From: G965213525 sp965213525 | GTDB lineage: Bacteria; Actinomycetota; Acidimicrobiia; Acidimicrobiales; Poriferisodalaceae | DNA: 64,000 nucleotides | Direction of reading: 5' to 3' | Assembly: GCA_965213525.1 (NCBI GenBank) | Contig: OZ243889.1 | Coordinates: forward strand, 2,170,001 to 2,234,000 | Shown: positions 53,164 through 63,407 of the stretch, in pieces | Numbering within the stretch: the first letter of the stretch is position 1 | Layout: each line of letters begins with the position of its first letter | The notes under the pieces: model-generated | Databases searched by the model: none | What the model was told of the DNA's origin: nothing | Seen by the model: only the letters and a program-made list of their open reading frames with translations | Translations under genes and position numbers: made by a program

Positions 53164-53726
53164 ATCCCCCCCCGAGACGCCGCCTGATCGCCCGATGTGG
53201 CGTCCACGGATGGGGCGCCGCCCGACGTGGCGTCCCTCGACGTAGCGCCGCCCGAAGTGGCGTCCACCGACGAGGCGTCGACGAGATCGGTGGCGGCCAG
53301 GCCCCAGTCCTCGCCGCCATCCCAGCGCTCGCGCTTCCAGATCGGCACGCTCGCCTTGAGGGCGTCGATGGCGAAGCGAGCCGCCTCGAAGGCCTCGGCC
53401 CGGTGGGGGGCGGACGCGGCGACGACCACGGTGGGCTCGCCCAGCTCGCACCGGCCCGTGCGGTGCACGACGGCGAGCCGACCGAGATCGGGCCAGCGTC
53501 GCCTCGCCTCGGCGGCGATGTCGCCCATGCGGGGCACCGCCTGCTCCTCGTACGCCTCGTACTCGAGGTGCTCGACGCCCTGGCGTCCCTCGGAGTGGTC
53601 GCGCACGGTCCCCGAGAAGACCACGACCGCCCCGCAGCCGGGGTCGACGGCCCAGTCGTGCAGCGACCCGATCGACAGCGCATCGGCCGTCAGCGCGACG
53701 TACGTCTCGCCCTCGGCGCGGTCCAC
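53160..53726 (-). CDS. moaE: Molybdopterin synthase catalytic subunit
   Basis: This 188-residue protein transfers sulfur (with MoaD) to precursor Z to form molybdopterin. It contains VVVFSGTVRDHSEGRQGVEH, LEYEAYEEQA, VVHRTGRCELGEPTVVVAAS, HRAEAFEAARFAIDALKASV and PIWKRE with the catalytic Lys. The last 45 residues are a degenerate in-frame repeat of VDATSGG-like units (about 53165-53285) absent from normal MoaE. GTG 53726 is chosen. It overlaps the small membrane gene downstream. No other moa gene is in the window, but a YedY-like Moco enzyme is. Confidence 0.9.
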   Translation of the reverse strand: MDRAEGETYVALTADALSIGSLHDWAVDPGCGAVVVFSGTVRDHSEGRQGVEHLEYEAYEEQAVPRMGDIAAEARRRWPDLGRLAVVHRTGRCELGEPTVVVAASAPHRAEAFEAARFAIDALKASVPIWKRERWDGGEDWGLAATDLVDASSVDATSGGATSRDATSGGAPSVDATSGDQAASRGGM

Positions 53727-53837
53727 GGCGAGCCATGCTACGTGCTGTCCCCGTCCGACGCCGCCGGCCGCCGCCACCGGCCGTCGCCGCCAGCGAGGGG
53801 CGTGACAGCCGGCTGGTGCCCGCGGGCAAGCGGGCGG

Positions 53838-55181
53838 ATGTCGTCGGTATCGTCCCCGGCGGTGCGAAGCAGCGGATCGGGAGAGGAGCCCGACGACGAC
53901 GTCACCGCAGGTGACCTCACCGGTCCCGGCCCGGGCCCCCAAGACGGCGACCCACCGTCGGGTCCGCCACCACGAGACGACCTCTACGCCGGTGCTGGGT
54001 GGGACGACGAGCTCGACGAGCTGCTCGGCAGCCAGCCCCTCCTGCCCGCCGATGACCGGCTGTGGCGTCATCCGTCCGAGGTCAACCGCTCGGCCTCGAC
54101 CGCAGCGGCCCCGGTCGCTGCGCCGCTGCCCCGGGCGGTGGGCACCCCGGTCATGGCCGGGGTGGCACTGGGTGCCGGGCTCGTCGGAGCGCTGCTCGCC
54201 GTCATGGCCCTGCGAGTGACCGAGGGGGGCGATGCCGAACTGGTCATCGAGCGGCGGATGGAGTCACCACCCTTCGCCATGGACGCAGGCCTCGGCGAGA
54301 CGCCAGACATCAGCGCCGTCGTGGCGTCGGTCGCGCCGTCGGTCGCCAGACTGACCGTCGAGCACGACCGGGCACGCACCGACGGCTCGGGCATCGTCGT
54401 TCGCAGCGACGGCCTGGTGCTCACCAGCGCTCGCCACGTCGACGGGGTCGCCTCGGTGCAGGTGACCCTCAGCGACGGGCGCCAGTTCGTCGGTGACGTC
54501 TTGGGCACCGACGATCGCACCGACGTGGCGGTCGTCGACATCGACGCCGACGACCTGACCGTCGTCGTCATGGGTGATCCCACGGGGCTCGTCATCGGCC
54601 AGCACGCCATGACCGTCGGCTCGCCGCTCGGATCCGAGGGAGTGCCGACGGTCACCGCCGGAGTGGTCTCGGCGTTGGGCCGCGCCGTCGAGACCGTCGA
54701 CGGCCAGCAGCTCCACGGCCTCATCCAGACCGATGCGGCCATGCCTCCCGGCTCGGCCGGGGGGGCGCTCGTCGACGCCCGAGGCGCCGTCGTCGCCCTG
54801 ACCACAGCGATCGTCGACGGCGACCCCGGCTCAGAGGGCCTCGGGTTCGCCACCCCGATCGACGTCGCCTACGACGTGGCGGTCGAGATCTCAGAGGACG
54901 GCGTCGCCGACCACCCGTGGCTCGGCATCACCGGTCAGCCGGTCGCACCGGTCGCTGACGGGTCGGTCGAGCCGGGCATCGAGGTGGTCTCGGTCGATGA
55001 CGGCGGACCAGCCGCTGACGCCGGCGTGCACCGCGGCGACGTGGTCACCGCCCTTGACGGGGAGCGGTTGTCCACGATGGCCGAGCTCGCCGCCCGCCTC
55101 GACCGCTACGAACCCGGCGACCAGGTCGAGCTGAGCACCCACGACGGTGCGGATCGACAGGTCGTGCTCGGCACCCGCTGA
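53838..55181 (+). CDS. HtrA/DegP-like PDZ protein with catalytic Ser replaced by Ala (pseudoprotease)
   Basis: This 447-residue protein has an acidic cytoplasmic N-terminus, one membrane helix (about 104-126), a trypsin-like S1C domain (about 155-350) and a C-terminal PDZ domain (WLGITGQPVAPVADG to end). His200 (TSARHVDGV) and Asp229 (DDRTDVAVVDI) are in place. The nucleophile loop reads TDAAMPPGSAGGALVD where HtrA has GNSGGP, so Ala307 replaces Ser. It probably binds unfolded or signalling proteins without cutting. ATG 53838; a GTG at 53862 is possible. It is divergent from moaE. Confidence 0.85.
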   Translation: MSSVSSPAVRSSGSGEEPDDDVTAGDLTGPGPGPQDGDPPSGPPPRDDLYAGAGWDDELDELLGSQPLLPADDRLWRHPSEVNRSASTAAAPVAAPLPRAVGTPVMAGVALGAGLVGALLAVMALRVTEGGDAELVIERRMESPPFAMDAGLGETPDISAVVASVAPSVARLTVEHDRARTDGSGIVVRSDGLVLTSARHVDGVASVQVTLSDGRQFVGDVLGTDDRTDVAVVDIDADDLTVVVMGDPTGLVIGQHAMTVGSPLGSEGVPTVTAGVVSALGRAVETVDGQQLHGLIQTDAAMPPGSAGGALVDARGAVVALTTAIVDGDPGSEGLGFATPIDVAYDVAVEISEDGVADHPWLGITGQPVAPVADGSVEPGIEVVSVDDGGPAADAGVHRGDVVTALDGERLSTMAELAARLDRYEPGDQVELSTHDGADRQVVLGTR

Positions 55182-55187
55182 GCTCGG

Positions 55188-56240
55188 CTAACGGTCGCCG
55201 AGGCGGCGCAGGCCGTACGCGACCCCACCGGCCACCCCGGCGGCGACAGCCCCGGCCACCCCCAGTGAGGCGTACTGGCGCTCCCGGGCGTTGAGCGAGG
55301 TCCAGCGGGGGACCCGCTCCGCCACCACCAGCGCCTCGTCGCTCGACCACGACGGCCTCCAGCCGGCACGGCGGAGGCGGTCGTTGGCCACGACGAAGGA
55401 CTCGGTGACGTAGGGGTCGATGCCCTCGGGCACCCACCGCACGAGCTGACGACCCCGGCGGGCGATGCCGAGCACGCCGTCTGGCACCCGCACGCGGGCC
55501 TGTCCGCGCAGCAGCGCCCGTCGCTCCTCGCCCGTCAGCCACCCGTCGGGGGCGACGTTGGCCACCCCGTCCAGGCGGCTGAGGGCGGCGGTGGCCACTG
55601 CTGAGGCAAGGTCGTCGAGGTGCAGGAACTGCGCGGGAGGATCGGTCCGGGCCGACTCGACCGTCGATGCGGCCAGCAGGTGGGCGGCCAGCCACGAACG
55701 AGCGCCCTCGGCCACCGCCGGAGCCGGTCGCAGGATCGCTGCGGTCGCCTGGGGCCGGCGCCGGCGCCAGGTCGACAGCACCTGCTCGCTCGCCAGCTTC
55801 TCGGCGGCGAAGGCGAACCCTGGGTTGGGCCGTGTCGGCGCCCCTTCGGTGAGCGGGACGGCGTTGTCGGCCCAGGCGCCGTAGACCGCGGCCGACGACA
55901 CGACCACGACCCCGGCGTCGGGGCCAGCGGCGTCGAGCACCGTGGCCAGGTCGAGGCTGCGACCGCTGCGACCGCTGCGCCCGGGACGTTCGGCCGGAGA
56001 GGGCGTCAGGTGGACGATGCGTCGAACGCCGTCGAGGGCCTCGGCGAGGTCGAGGGGCTCTGGACCGGTGCCCAGGTGCACGAGGCGACCCGGGCGGTCG
56101 AGGCCGGGGGACCGCCGGCTGATCGTGAGGACCCCGTCGAGCTCGGGGGCGTCGGTGAGCGACGCCAGCACCCGCTGCCCGAGCGATCCCGAGGCGCCGA
56201 TGACCGCCACGGCCGGCGGGGCGGGGAGGGCGGGGGCCAT
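55188..56240 (-). CDS. NAD-dependent epimerase/dehydratase-like protein with C-terminal membrane helix
   Basis: This 350-residue extended-SDR protein has VAVIGASGSLGQRVLASL as the Rossmann motif, VVVVSSAAVYGAWADN with the Ser region and an NPGFAFAAEKLASEQ segment. There Phe stands where the YxxxK catalytic Tyr is expected, while Lys is kept. A C-terminal hydrophobic helix (SLGVAGAVAAGVAGGVAYGL) may anchor it to the membrane. Catalysis may be altered or absent. Convergent with the HtrA-like gene. Confidence 0.75.
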   Translation of the reverse strand: MAPALPAPPAVAVIGASGSLGQRVLASLTDAPELDGVLTISRRSPGLDRPGRLVHLGTGPEPLDLAEALDGVRRIVHLTPSPAERPGRSGRSGRSLDLATVLDAAGPDAGVVVVSSAAVYGAWADNAVPLTEGAPTRPNPGFAFAAEKLASEQVLSTWRRRRPQATAAILRPAPAVAEGARSWLAAHLLAASTVESARTDPPAQFLHLDDLASAVATAALSRLDGVANVAPDGWLTGEERRALLRGQARVRVPDGVLGIARRGRQLVRWVPEGIDPYVTESFVVANDRLRRAGWRPSWSSDEALVVAERVPRWTSLNARERQYASLGVAGAVAAGVAGGVAYGLRRLGDR

Positions 56241-56260
56241 GGCGGCCCTACGATGCCCCC

Positions 56261-57472
56261 GTGAGCGGAGGCGGTCCAGTGGAGCCCGGCGACGGGCCGG
56301 GGGACGAGGGCGGACAGGACCCCTTCGGGGCGTTCGGGCTGCCGTTCTTCGGCGACCTGGGACGGCTGCTCGGGGGAGCCGGCGGCGATGCGATGTGGCA
56401 GAACGCCCGCCAGCTCGCCCGCACGATCGCCACCCAGGGCGGGTCCGAGGCCAACGTCGAGCCGCCGGTGCGGATGCGCTACGAGGAGCTCGGGCGCGTC
56501 GCCCAGTTGCACGTCGAGGCCACCACCGGCCTGCAGGTGCCGACCGGCGGCTCGGACGCCGTCGCCGCGGTCACCCGCACCGAGTGGACCTCGGCCACCA
56601 TCGACGCCTACCGCCCGGTGTTCGACGCCCTGGGCGACGCCCTCGGCGGGGGCCTCGCCCTCCCCGAGGACGATCCGACGGCCCAGCTGCTCGGCCCGCT
56701 CATGCAGCTGCTCGGCCCGATGACGCGTGCGTTCACCGCCGGCGGCCTCGTCGGGCACCTCGGGTCGCGCGCCTTCGGCGACCACGAACTGCCCATCCCC
56801 CGGTCGGGCACGGTGCAGCTGATCCCGGCCGCCATCGACGGCTTCGCCTCGCAGTGGTCCCTCGACCTCGACGCCCTACGTCTGTGGGTGTGCGTCGAGC
56901 GACTCACGCTGCACGCCGTGCTGGCCGTGCCCCACGTGGGGGACGAGGCCGTCCGGTTGCTCACCGAGTACGCCGGGGGGTTCCGGAGCGACCCGTCAGC
57001 CCTCGACGACCAGCTCGGGGCCATCGACCTGTCGAACCTGTCGGACCCGACGGCCCTGCAGTCCCTGCTCGGAGACCCCTCGGCCCTCGTCGGGGCGATG
57101 ACCACCCCCGAGCAGGACGCGCTGCGCCCGCACCTGGCCGCCTTCCTCGGGGTGCTCGTCGGCTACGTCGACCACGTGCTCGACGAGGCCGGCGAGCGGT
57201 TGATCGGCCCGGTGCACGACCAGCTCTCTGAGGCCCTGCGCCGCCGACGGGTCGAGGCCTCTGATGCGGACCGCTTCGTCGAGCAGCTGCTCGGGCTCGA
57301 CGTGGGTCGCGAGACGATGGCCGCCGGCGAGGCGTTCGTCGCCGGGGTCATCGAGCGAGCCGGCAGCGAGGGCCTCGCCCGCTTGTGGGAGGCGCCGGGC
57401 CGCACGCCGACGCCCAACGAGCTGGGGGCCCCGGGCCTGTGGCTGGCTCGCATCGATCTGCCCGACGCCTGA
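56261..57472 (+). CDS. DUF2342 protein (zinc metalloprotease-like, F420-associated) with degraded zinc motif
   Basis: This 403-residue protein matches the DUF2342 family: NARQLARTIATQGGSEANVE, FTAGGLVGHLGSRAFGDHEL and PIPRSGTVQLIPAAIDGFAS. C-terminal VEASDADRFVEQLLGLDVGR and APGRTPTPNELGAPGLWLAR also fit. The region where relatives have an HExxH-type helix reads LWVCVERLTLHAVLAVPH, lacking the first His-Glu pair. Metalloprotease activity is therefore doubtful. GTG 56261. Its proximity to UPF0182 and PDZ-Lon is a conserved actinobacterial grouping. Confidence 0.8.
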   Translation: MSGGGPVEPGDGPGDEGGQDPFGAFGLPFFGDLGRLLGGAGGDAMWQNARQLARTIATQGGSEANVEPPVRMRYEELGRVAQLHVEATTGLQVPTGGSDAVAAVTRTEWTSATIDAYRPVFDALGDALGGGLALPEDDPTAQLLGPLMQLLGPMTRAFTAGGLVGHLGSRAFGDHELPIPRSGTVQLIPAAIDGFASQWSLDLDALRLWVCVERLTLHAVLAVPHVGDEAVRLLTEYAGGFRSDPSALDDQLGAIDLSNLSDPTALQSLLGDPSALVGAMTTPEQDALRPHLAAFLGVLVGYVDHVLDEAGERLIGPVHDQLSEALRRRRVEASDADRFVEQLLGLDVGRETMAAGEAFVAGVIERAGSEGLARLWEAPGRTPTPNELGAPGLWLARIDLPDA

Positions 57473-57593
57473 GCCGGCCACGCCGACCGACGCAGACACC
57501 CTCCAAGCTCGCCGGCTGGACGCACCGACCGCCCCCGGGGCGCTGGCGGGCTGACCCCCGCAGCACCCCAGCCCGGCCGGGCCGCTGGCGCCT

Positions 57594-58919
57594 TCAGCCG
57601 TCGTCGACGGTGCTGCGGGCGACGCGGCGGCGCACCGTGTCCGCCCGGCGACGCGCCCCTGAGCGGGCCCGCCCCACCCACGACGGGGCCGGCAGCCGCA
57701 CCGGCAGCCGCACCTTCTCGGGACGCTCGCCCCTGGCCATGGCCCGCAACGCTGCGGCGTAGGTGAAGGCGGCGAAGCCGGTCACCACGGCGATCACGAT
57801 GTAGCCGAGTCGCACCGACAACACGTCGAAGGGCAGCACCGTCGGCACCAGCGCGGCGCCGACCCACACCAGCTGGAACCTGGTCTCAAAGCGAGCGAAC
57901 GACCGACCCTGGTTGGCGTCGGGGGCGTCGCGCTGGACGATGGCGTCAAAGGACATCTTCCCCGCGCCGGCGGCCAGGCCGACCGAGAACGACAACAGCG
58001 CCGCCGCCCCGAGCCCGCCCATGGCAGCCACGCCCGCACCCACCACCGAGGTGCCGACCAGCACCCCCAACAGCACGAGCTCCTCTCGCAGCCGCCGGCG
58101 CAACAGGGGTGCGATGTAGGCGCCGGCGAGGTTGCCCACCGTGGACGCACCGACGAGCACGCCGAACCAGATGGTGGCCGCCTCGATGGCCCGCAGGTGG
58201 AAGGCCAGCAGGAACACGACGAACCCGACGACGCCGCGCAGCACCCCCATCGAGGACGCAGCGGCGATGATGCCGACCCCACGCAGCTCGGCCCGCTCGC
58301 TGTCGTCGGCGGGCTTCGGGGCCACGGCCGCCGACTCGAGTCGAAGGGCGAGGAGGGTCCCGGCGCAGAAGACCAGCGCCGAGAACCCCATCACCCACTC
58401 CGAGCCCCCGATGCCCAAGAGGAGCCCGCCGGGCACGAAGGCCAGTGCCCCGGCGACGCCTGACAGCAGCGCCAGACGGGAGTTGGCCTTGACGAGGTCG
58501 TCACGCCGGGGCACCAAGGCGGGCACCAGAGCAGAGCGGGCGACCTGGTACCCCTTGCCGGCCACGAGCGTGGTGAAGGCCAGGGGGAACAAGAACAGGC
58601 TGTCGAGGTTGCCCACCATCAGCACCGACGCCACGGCCCGCACGGCGGCGGTGGTGATCACCATCGCCCGTCGTCCACCTCGAGCCCGGTCGATCGCCGG
58701 ACCGATGAGCGGGGCGAGCAGGGCGAAGGGCGCCATCGTGAAGGCCAGGTACAGCGCCACCCGGTCACGGGCCGCATCGGGGTCGATGGAGAAGAACAGC
58801 GAACCAGCCAGCGCCAGCGCGACGAGGGCGTCGCCGGCGACGAGCACCCCGTGGGTGCGGGCCAGCCGGGTGAACGGCGTGACGACGAAGCCCCCGGCTC
58901 GGCGCCCCGGGTCCACCAT
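57594..58919 (-). CDS. MFS transporter
   Basis: This 441-residue membrane protein has about twelve helices. Loop 2-3 contains GPAIDRARGGRRAMVITTAA, an MFS signature-like motif. LVAGKGYQVARSALVPALVP and GLAAGAGKMSFDAIVQRDAP also match MFS exporters of the DHA type. The C-terminus is a basic tail of about 50 residues. Substrate unknown; efflux is inferred. ATG 58919. Confidence 0.85.
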   Translation of the reverse strand: MVDPGRRAGGFVVTPFTRLARTHGVLVAGDALVALALAGSLFFSIDPDAARDRVALYLAFTMAPFALLAPLIGPAIDRARGGRRAMVITTAAVRAVASVLMVGNLDSLFLFPLAFTTLVAGKGYQVARSALVPALVPRRDDLVKANSRLALLSGVAGALAFVPGGLLLGIGGSEWVMGFSALVFCAGTLLALRLESAAVAPKPADDSERAELRGVGIIAAASSMGVLRGVVGFVVFLLAFHLRAIEAATIWFGVLVGASTVGNLAGAYIAPLLRRRLREELVLLGVLVGTSVVGAGVAAMGGLGAAALLSFSVGLAAGAGKMSFDAIVQRDAPDANQGRSFARFETRFQLVWVGAALVPTVLPFDVLSVRLGYIVIAVVTGFAAFTYAAALRAMARGERPEKVRLPVRLPAPSWVGRARSGARRRADTVRRRVARSTVDDG

Positions 58920-59085
58920 CGCCGGTCATCCTACGAAGCCGGCGGGCGAGCCGTGAGGCGCTCGGGTCGCCGCTATCCTCGGGCGCTGATGTGGTGGTCC
59001 GAACCTGTGGCGGCCGCCGGTGGCCTCGAGGCCCCGGGCGTCGGCACCGCTCAAGCGCGAGGGCACCCCGGTCGACAGGGGGCAC

Positions 59086-59607
59086 ATGAGCGGCCTCTCT
59101 GATGTGCTCGGTGGCGTCTACCGGGGTCGTGACGAGCCGTCGAGCCGCGTCGCTGACGGCAACGATCCCCACCCCCCAGGCGAGCCGACCCCCGCGGTGA
59201 TCTCGGGGCCGTCCGATGACCCACAGCCAGACGAGGTCGGCGCAGGCGAACCTGCATGGGATCTGGCGCCTCCCTCGGCACCCGAGGAGCCTTCGTGGGC
59301 CGACCTCGACGACGGACCCGCCGGCGACGAGACCTCGACGCTCGACCTCGACGACGACACCGCCGAGACCTCGACGCTCGACCTCGACGACGACACCGCC
59401 GAGACCTCGACGTTCGACCTCGACGACGACACCGCCGAGATGTGGTCAGCAACCGGTGGGAGCGGCGCCGGCCTCGGCGAGCTCGACGACCTGGCGGACG
59501 AGGCCGGCGGCGAGCACGACGGTGACGACGAGGTCGGTCCCTGGATCCGCAGCGATGACGACATCGTCCCGGCAGGCCGACGCCCCCGGCGCTTCTGGCG
59601 CCGCTGA
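59086..59607 (+). CDS. Acidic low-complexity protein with 12-residue repeats
   Basis: This 173-residue protein is strongly acidic and probably disordered. Three identical-length repeats of ETSTLDLDDDTA (about 82-117) are followed by more Asp/Gly/Glu-rich sequence, and it ends in a basic RRPRRFWRR tail. The conserved-looking N-terminus is SGLSDVLGGVYRGRDE. GGGGG lies just before ATG 59086. No family recognised; it may bind basic proteins or membranes via its tail. Confidence 0.6.
   Translation: MSGLSDVLGGVYRGRDEPSSRVADGNDPHPPGEPTPAVISGPSDDPQPDEVGAGEPAWDLAPPSAPEEPSWADLDDGPAGDETSTLDLDDDTAETSTLDLDDDTAETSTFDLDDDTAEMWSATGGSGAGLGELDDLADEAGGEHDGDDEVGPWIRSDDDIVPAGRRPRRFWRR
59329..59436. repeat. 36-bp tandem repeat, three copies
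   Basis: Units at 59329-59364, 59365-59400 and 59401-59436 are nearly identical and in frame, each encoding ETST(L/F)DLDDDTA in the acidic protein. Confidence 0.92.
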
Positions 59608-59660
59608 GCCCGCTCGCCGGAGCGGGGCACGCCGCCGAGGCGGCCCCACCACGTCTGCGC

Positions 59661-60380
59661 TCAGGCCGTGCTGGCGACGTACTTGTACCCGAGACCCCGG
59701 ATCGTGACGATGCGCTGGGGACGCGACGGATCGTGCTCGACCTTGGCTCGCACCCGCTTGACGTGCACGTCGAGGGTCTTGGTGTCGCCCACGTAGTCGT
59801 GACCCCAGACCTGGTCGATGAGGCTGTCACGGGTGACGACCCGCCCGGCGTTCTCGAGCAGGACGTTGAGCAGCTCGAACTCCTTGAGCGGCAGCTGCAC
59901 CGAGGCACCGCGCACGACGACCTCGTGGCGCTCGGGGTCGAGGCTGACGTCGCCGACCGTGATGGGCCCGTCGAGATCGAAGGTCGACTCACCCTGGGGG
60001 GCTCGACGCATCACCGCCCGCATGCGGGCCACCAGCTCGCGCAGCCGGTACGGCTTGGAGACGTAGTCGTCGGCGCCGACCTCCAGGCCGACGACGGTGT
60101 CGATCTCGGCCCCCTTGGCGCTCACCATGATGATCGGCACCTGGGACCGGCGACGCAGCTCACGGCACACGTCCAGACCTGACATCTTGGGCAGCATCAC
60201 GTCGAGCAGCACCAGATCGGGCTGCATGGCGTCGAACACCGCCAAGGCCTCGGCGCCGTCGGCGGCGGCATGGACCCTGAACCCCTCCCGGCGCAACCCC
60301 AACGTCAAGGCGTCCACGATCGATTCCTCGTCGTCGACGACCAGGACCGAGACGGTGGGGTTGGTGGTGGTCGCGGTCAC
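59661..60380 (-). CDS. regX3: RegX3/PhoB-like response regulator
   Basis: This 239-residue OmpR-class regulator has a receiver (SVLVVDDEESIVDALTLGLR, phospho-Asp in DLVLLDVMLPKMSG, Lys in DDYVSKPYRLREL) and a winged-helix domain (VQLPLKEFELLNVLLENAGR, DVHVKRVRAKVEHD, TIRGLGYKYVA). It likely controls phosphate-starvation genes. It follows the kinase gene by 9 bp in a phoU-senX3-regX3 operon. Assignment as RegX3 rests on this context. Confidence 0.88.
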   Translation of the reverse strand: MTATTTNPTVSVLVVDDEESIVDALTLGLRREGFRVHAAADGAEALAVFDAMQPDLVLLDVMLPKMSGLDVCRELRRRSQVPIIMVSAKGAEIDTVVGLEVGADDYVSKPYRLRELVARMRAVMRRAPQGESTFDLDGPITVGDVSLDPERHEVVVRGASVQLPLKEFELLNVLLENAGRVVTRDSLIDQVWGHDYVGDTKTLDVHVKRVRAKVEHDPSRPQRIVTIRGLGYKYVASTA

Positions 60381-60389
60381 GGTTGCTCC

Positions 60390-61618
<1,229 letters not shown>

Positions 61619-61622
<4 letters not shown>

Positions 61623-62305
61623 GGGCGGCCCCGCTCCTCGGCCCCGACGGGCACCGCCGGCATGGACCCGGTGATGACGAAGTGGATGCGCTCGCCGACG
61701 TTGACGGCGTGGTCGCCGAGCCGCTCGTAGAAGCGTCCGATGAGCGCCAGCTGGATGGCGTCGTGCACGGCGAGATCCCCCGCGTCGGCCGAGGTCAGCA
61801 CCGCTTCGATGAAGTGGCGGTGCAGATCGTCGAGCACGTCGTCGGCCCGGTGCAGCGACTCGGCGAGGACTGCGTCACGGCGGCGCAACGACACGATCGC
61901 CTCGCCGAACAGGTGCGCGGCCTGCTCGGACATCTCGACGATCAGCCCTCGCAGCCCCGGGGGCAGCTCGACTGCGGCGACCCGCGCCGCAGCCTTGGCG
62001 ATGTTGACGACGAGATCAGCGCTGCGCTCGACCTCGCTGGCGATCTTCATGGCGGCGACGAGGAGGCGCAGGTCGGTCGCAACCGGATGCTGGAGGGCGA
62101 TCACCCGGTAGATGCGCTCCTCCACGTCGAGCGTCTCAGCGTCGACCAGGTCATCGGCGTCGATGATCTCTCGGCACCGGTCCACCTCGTAGTCCAACAG
62201 CAGATCGGTGACCTGCCCGATGCCCTCGATGACGAGGGCACTCATGTGGGCGAGCCGGTCTGACACCGCAGACAGCTCATCGCTGAAGGTCCGGCGGTGC
62301 TCCAT
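61619..62305 (-). CDS. phoU: Phosphate-signalling protein PhoU
   Basis: This 228-residue protein has two three-helix PhoU repeats. The first has HMSALVIEGIGQVTDLLLDY and DDLVDAETLDVEERIYRVIA with the acidic metal site. The second has EAIVSLRRRDAVLAESLHRA and ends RFYERLGDHAVNVGERIHFV. It mediates repression of the kinase when phosphate is ample. It is first in the operon; no pst transporter genes are in the window. Confidence 0.92.
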
Positions 62306-62450
62306 TGGCTGGCGTCCTCCCGGGTTGGGCTCGGCGGGTCACCGAGGGCCGGGCACATCTGCTGAGCGATCGTGACGCTATGTGGTCGAGATGGCCGCCG
62401 GGCGTACGCGGGCTGAACGAGGAGCGCACGGTGCGTTCCCCTTCGTCGGG

Positions 62451-62717
62451 TCAGCCCTCGTCGGGCATGCCGAGATCCCACTCCAGGGTGAAGTTGGTGC
62501 GCTCGGCGTCACGCACGACCCGTTCACGGTTGCGTCGGAACTGCGGGTCGTGCGGCGGCAGCAGCTGCAGGCGGGCCAGGGTTCGCACCCGGAAGGCGTC
62601 GATGACCGCCGGGTCGCCGTAGGTAGACCGAACGTCCCAGTGCGGAGCCACAGGACCGAGGTAGATGACCTGGACGTGGCCGATCGCCGGCTCACGATCG
62701 ACGATGACGTCACTCAC
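62451..62717 (-). CDS. Small conserved-looking protein, unknown function
   Basis: This 88-residue protein has SDVIVDREPAIGHVQVIYLG, PVAPHWDVRSTYGDPAVIDA and FRVRTLARLQLLPPHDPQFR. Mixed beta and alpha character; no motif recognised. GTG 62717 follows an AGGGA element. It lies between phoU and the WhiB gene, divergent from the latter. Confidence 0.55.
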   Translation of the reverse strand: MSDVIVDREPAIGHVQVIYLGPVAPHWDVRSTYGDPAVIDAFRVRTLARLQLLPPHDPQFRRNRERVVRDAERTNFTLEWDLGMPDEG

Positions 62718-63071
62718 GTGTCCCTGGCCCTCCTCGGTGGCGGCAGCCCTGAGCCCGAGACACCCTACCCGGGCGTGCGACGCCTCGATCGGTGCGCGGT
62801 GTGACCGATGACCGCGTGCGTCGTGTGACCGATCGCACTGCGGGGTTGGGGGCCGAGACGCCTGACCCCACACTCAGAGCAGCGACCGGTCGTGCCGATC
62901 TGGCGATCCAACGACGGTTCGGTGCCGAACACGACTTATGGCGACGACGATCCGGTCGACGGACCGGTCAGCACCGCACCCGGACCCCCGGGCCGGTGCG
63001 CCGAGGACCGACATGGAACCGATCGCTGGTCTGGCACGTCCAAGACGGCGACACGGAGGGAACGACCCAAC
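62718..63071. other. 354-bp divergent intergenic region upstream of whiB
   Basis: No convincing gene. It should contain promoters for the small gene (minus) and the WhiB gene (plus). An 11-bp direct repeat GTGTGACCGAT occurs at 62799 and 62823 (24-bp spacing). GGAGGG lies 11 bases before the WhiB ATG. Confidence 0.5.
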
Positions 63072-63326
63072 ATGACCATGACCTGGATGGCCGAGGGCCG
63101 CTGCGCTGACCGTCAGCCGTCGCTGTTCTTCCCAAGTGACGGCGTCGGCGTCGAGATCGCTCGCCGCATCTGCGAGGACTGCCCGGTCCAGGGTCCGTGC
63201 CTCGAGTACGCCCTCGCCAACCGCATCGACCACGGCGTCTGGGGCGGGACCTCTGAGCGTCAACGCCGCCGCATCCTCAAGTCACGGCGCCAGATCGTCG
63301 CCGCCGGAGCGCCGGCCGACGACTGA
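63072..63326 (+). CDS. WhiB-family iron-sulfur transcription factor
   Basis: This 84-residue Wbl protein coordinates a [4Fe-4S] cluster with Cys11, Cys34, Cys37 and Cys43 (RRICEDCPVQGPC) and has the GVWGGTSE turn (about 55-62) and a basic tail (RQRRRILKSRRQ). Wbl proteins bind sigma factor SigA region 4 to control cell division, redox or drug responses. Class is not certain. ATG 63072. Confidence 0.92.
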   Translation: MTMTWMAEGRCADRQPSLFFPSDGVGVEIARRICEDCPVQGPCLEYALANRIDHGVWGGTSERQRRRILKSRRQIVAAGAPADD

Positions 63327-63407
63327 GCCGACCCGCTGACCTGCCCATCAGCGGTCAGCGACCTGACCCACCCCGAGGCCGACCCACCTCGAGGACCGAC
63401 AGGCCTC

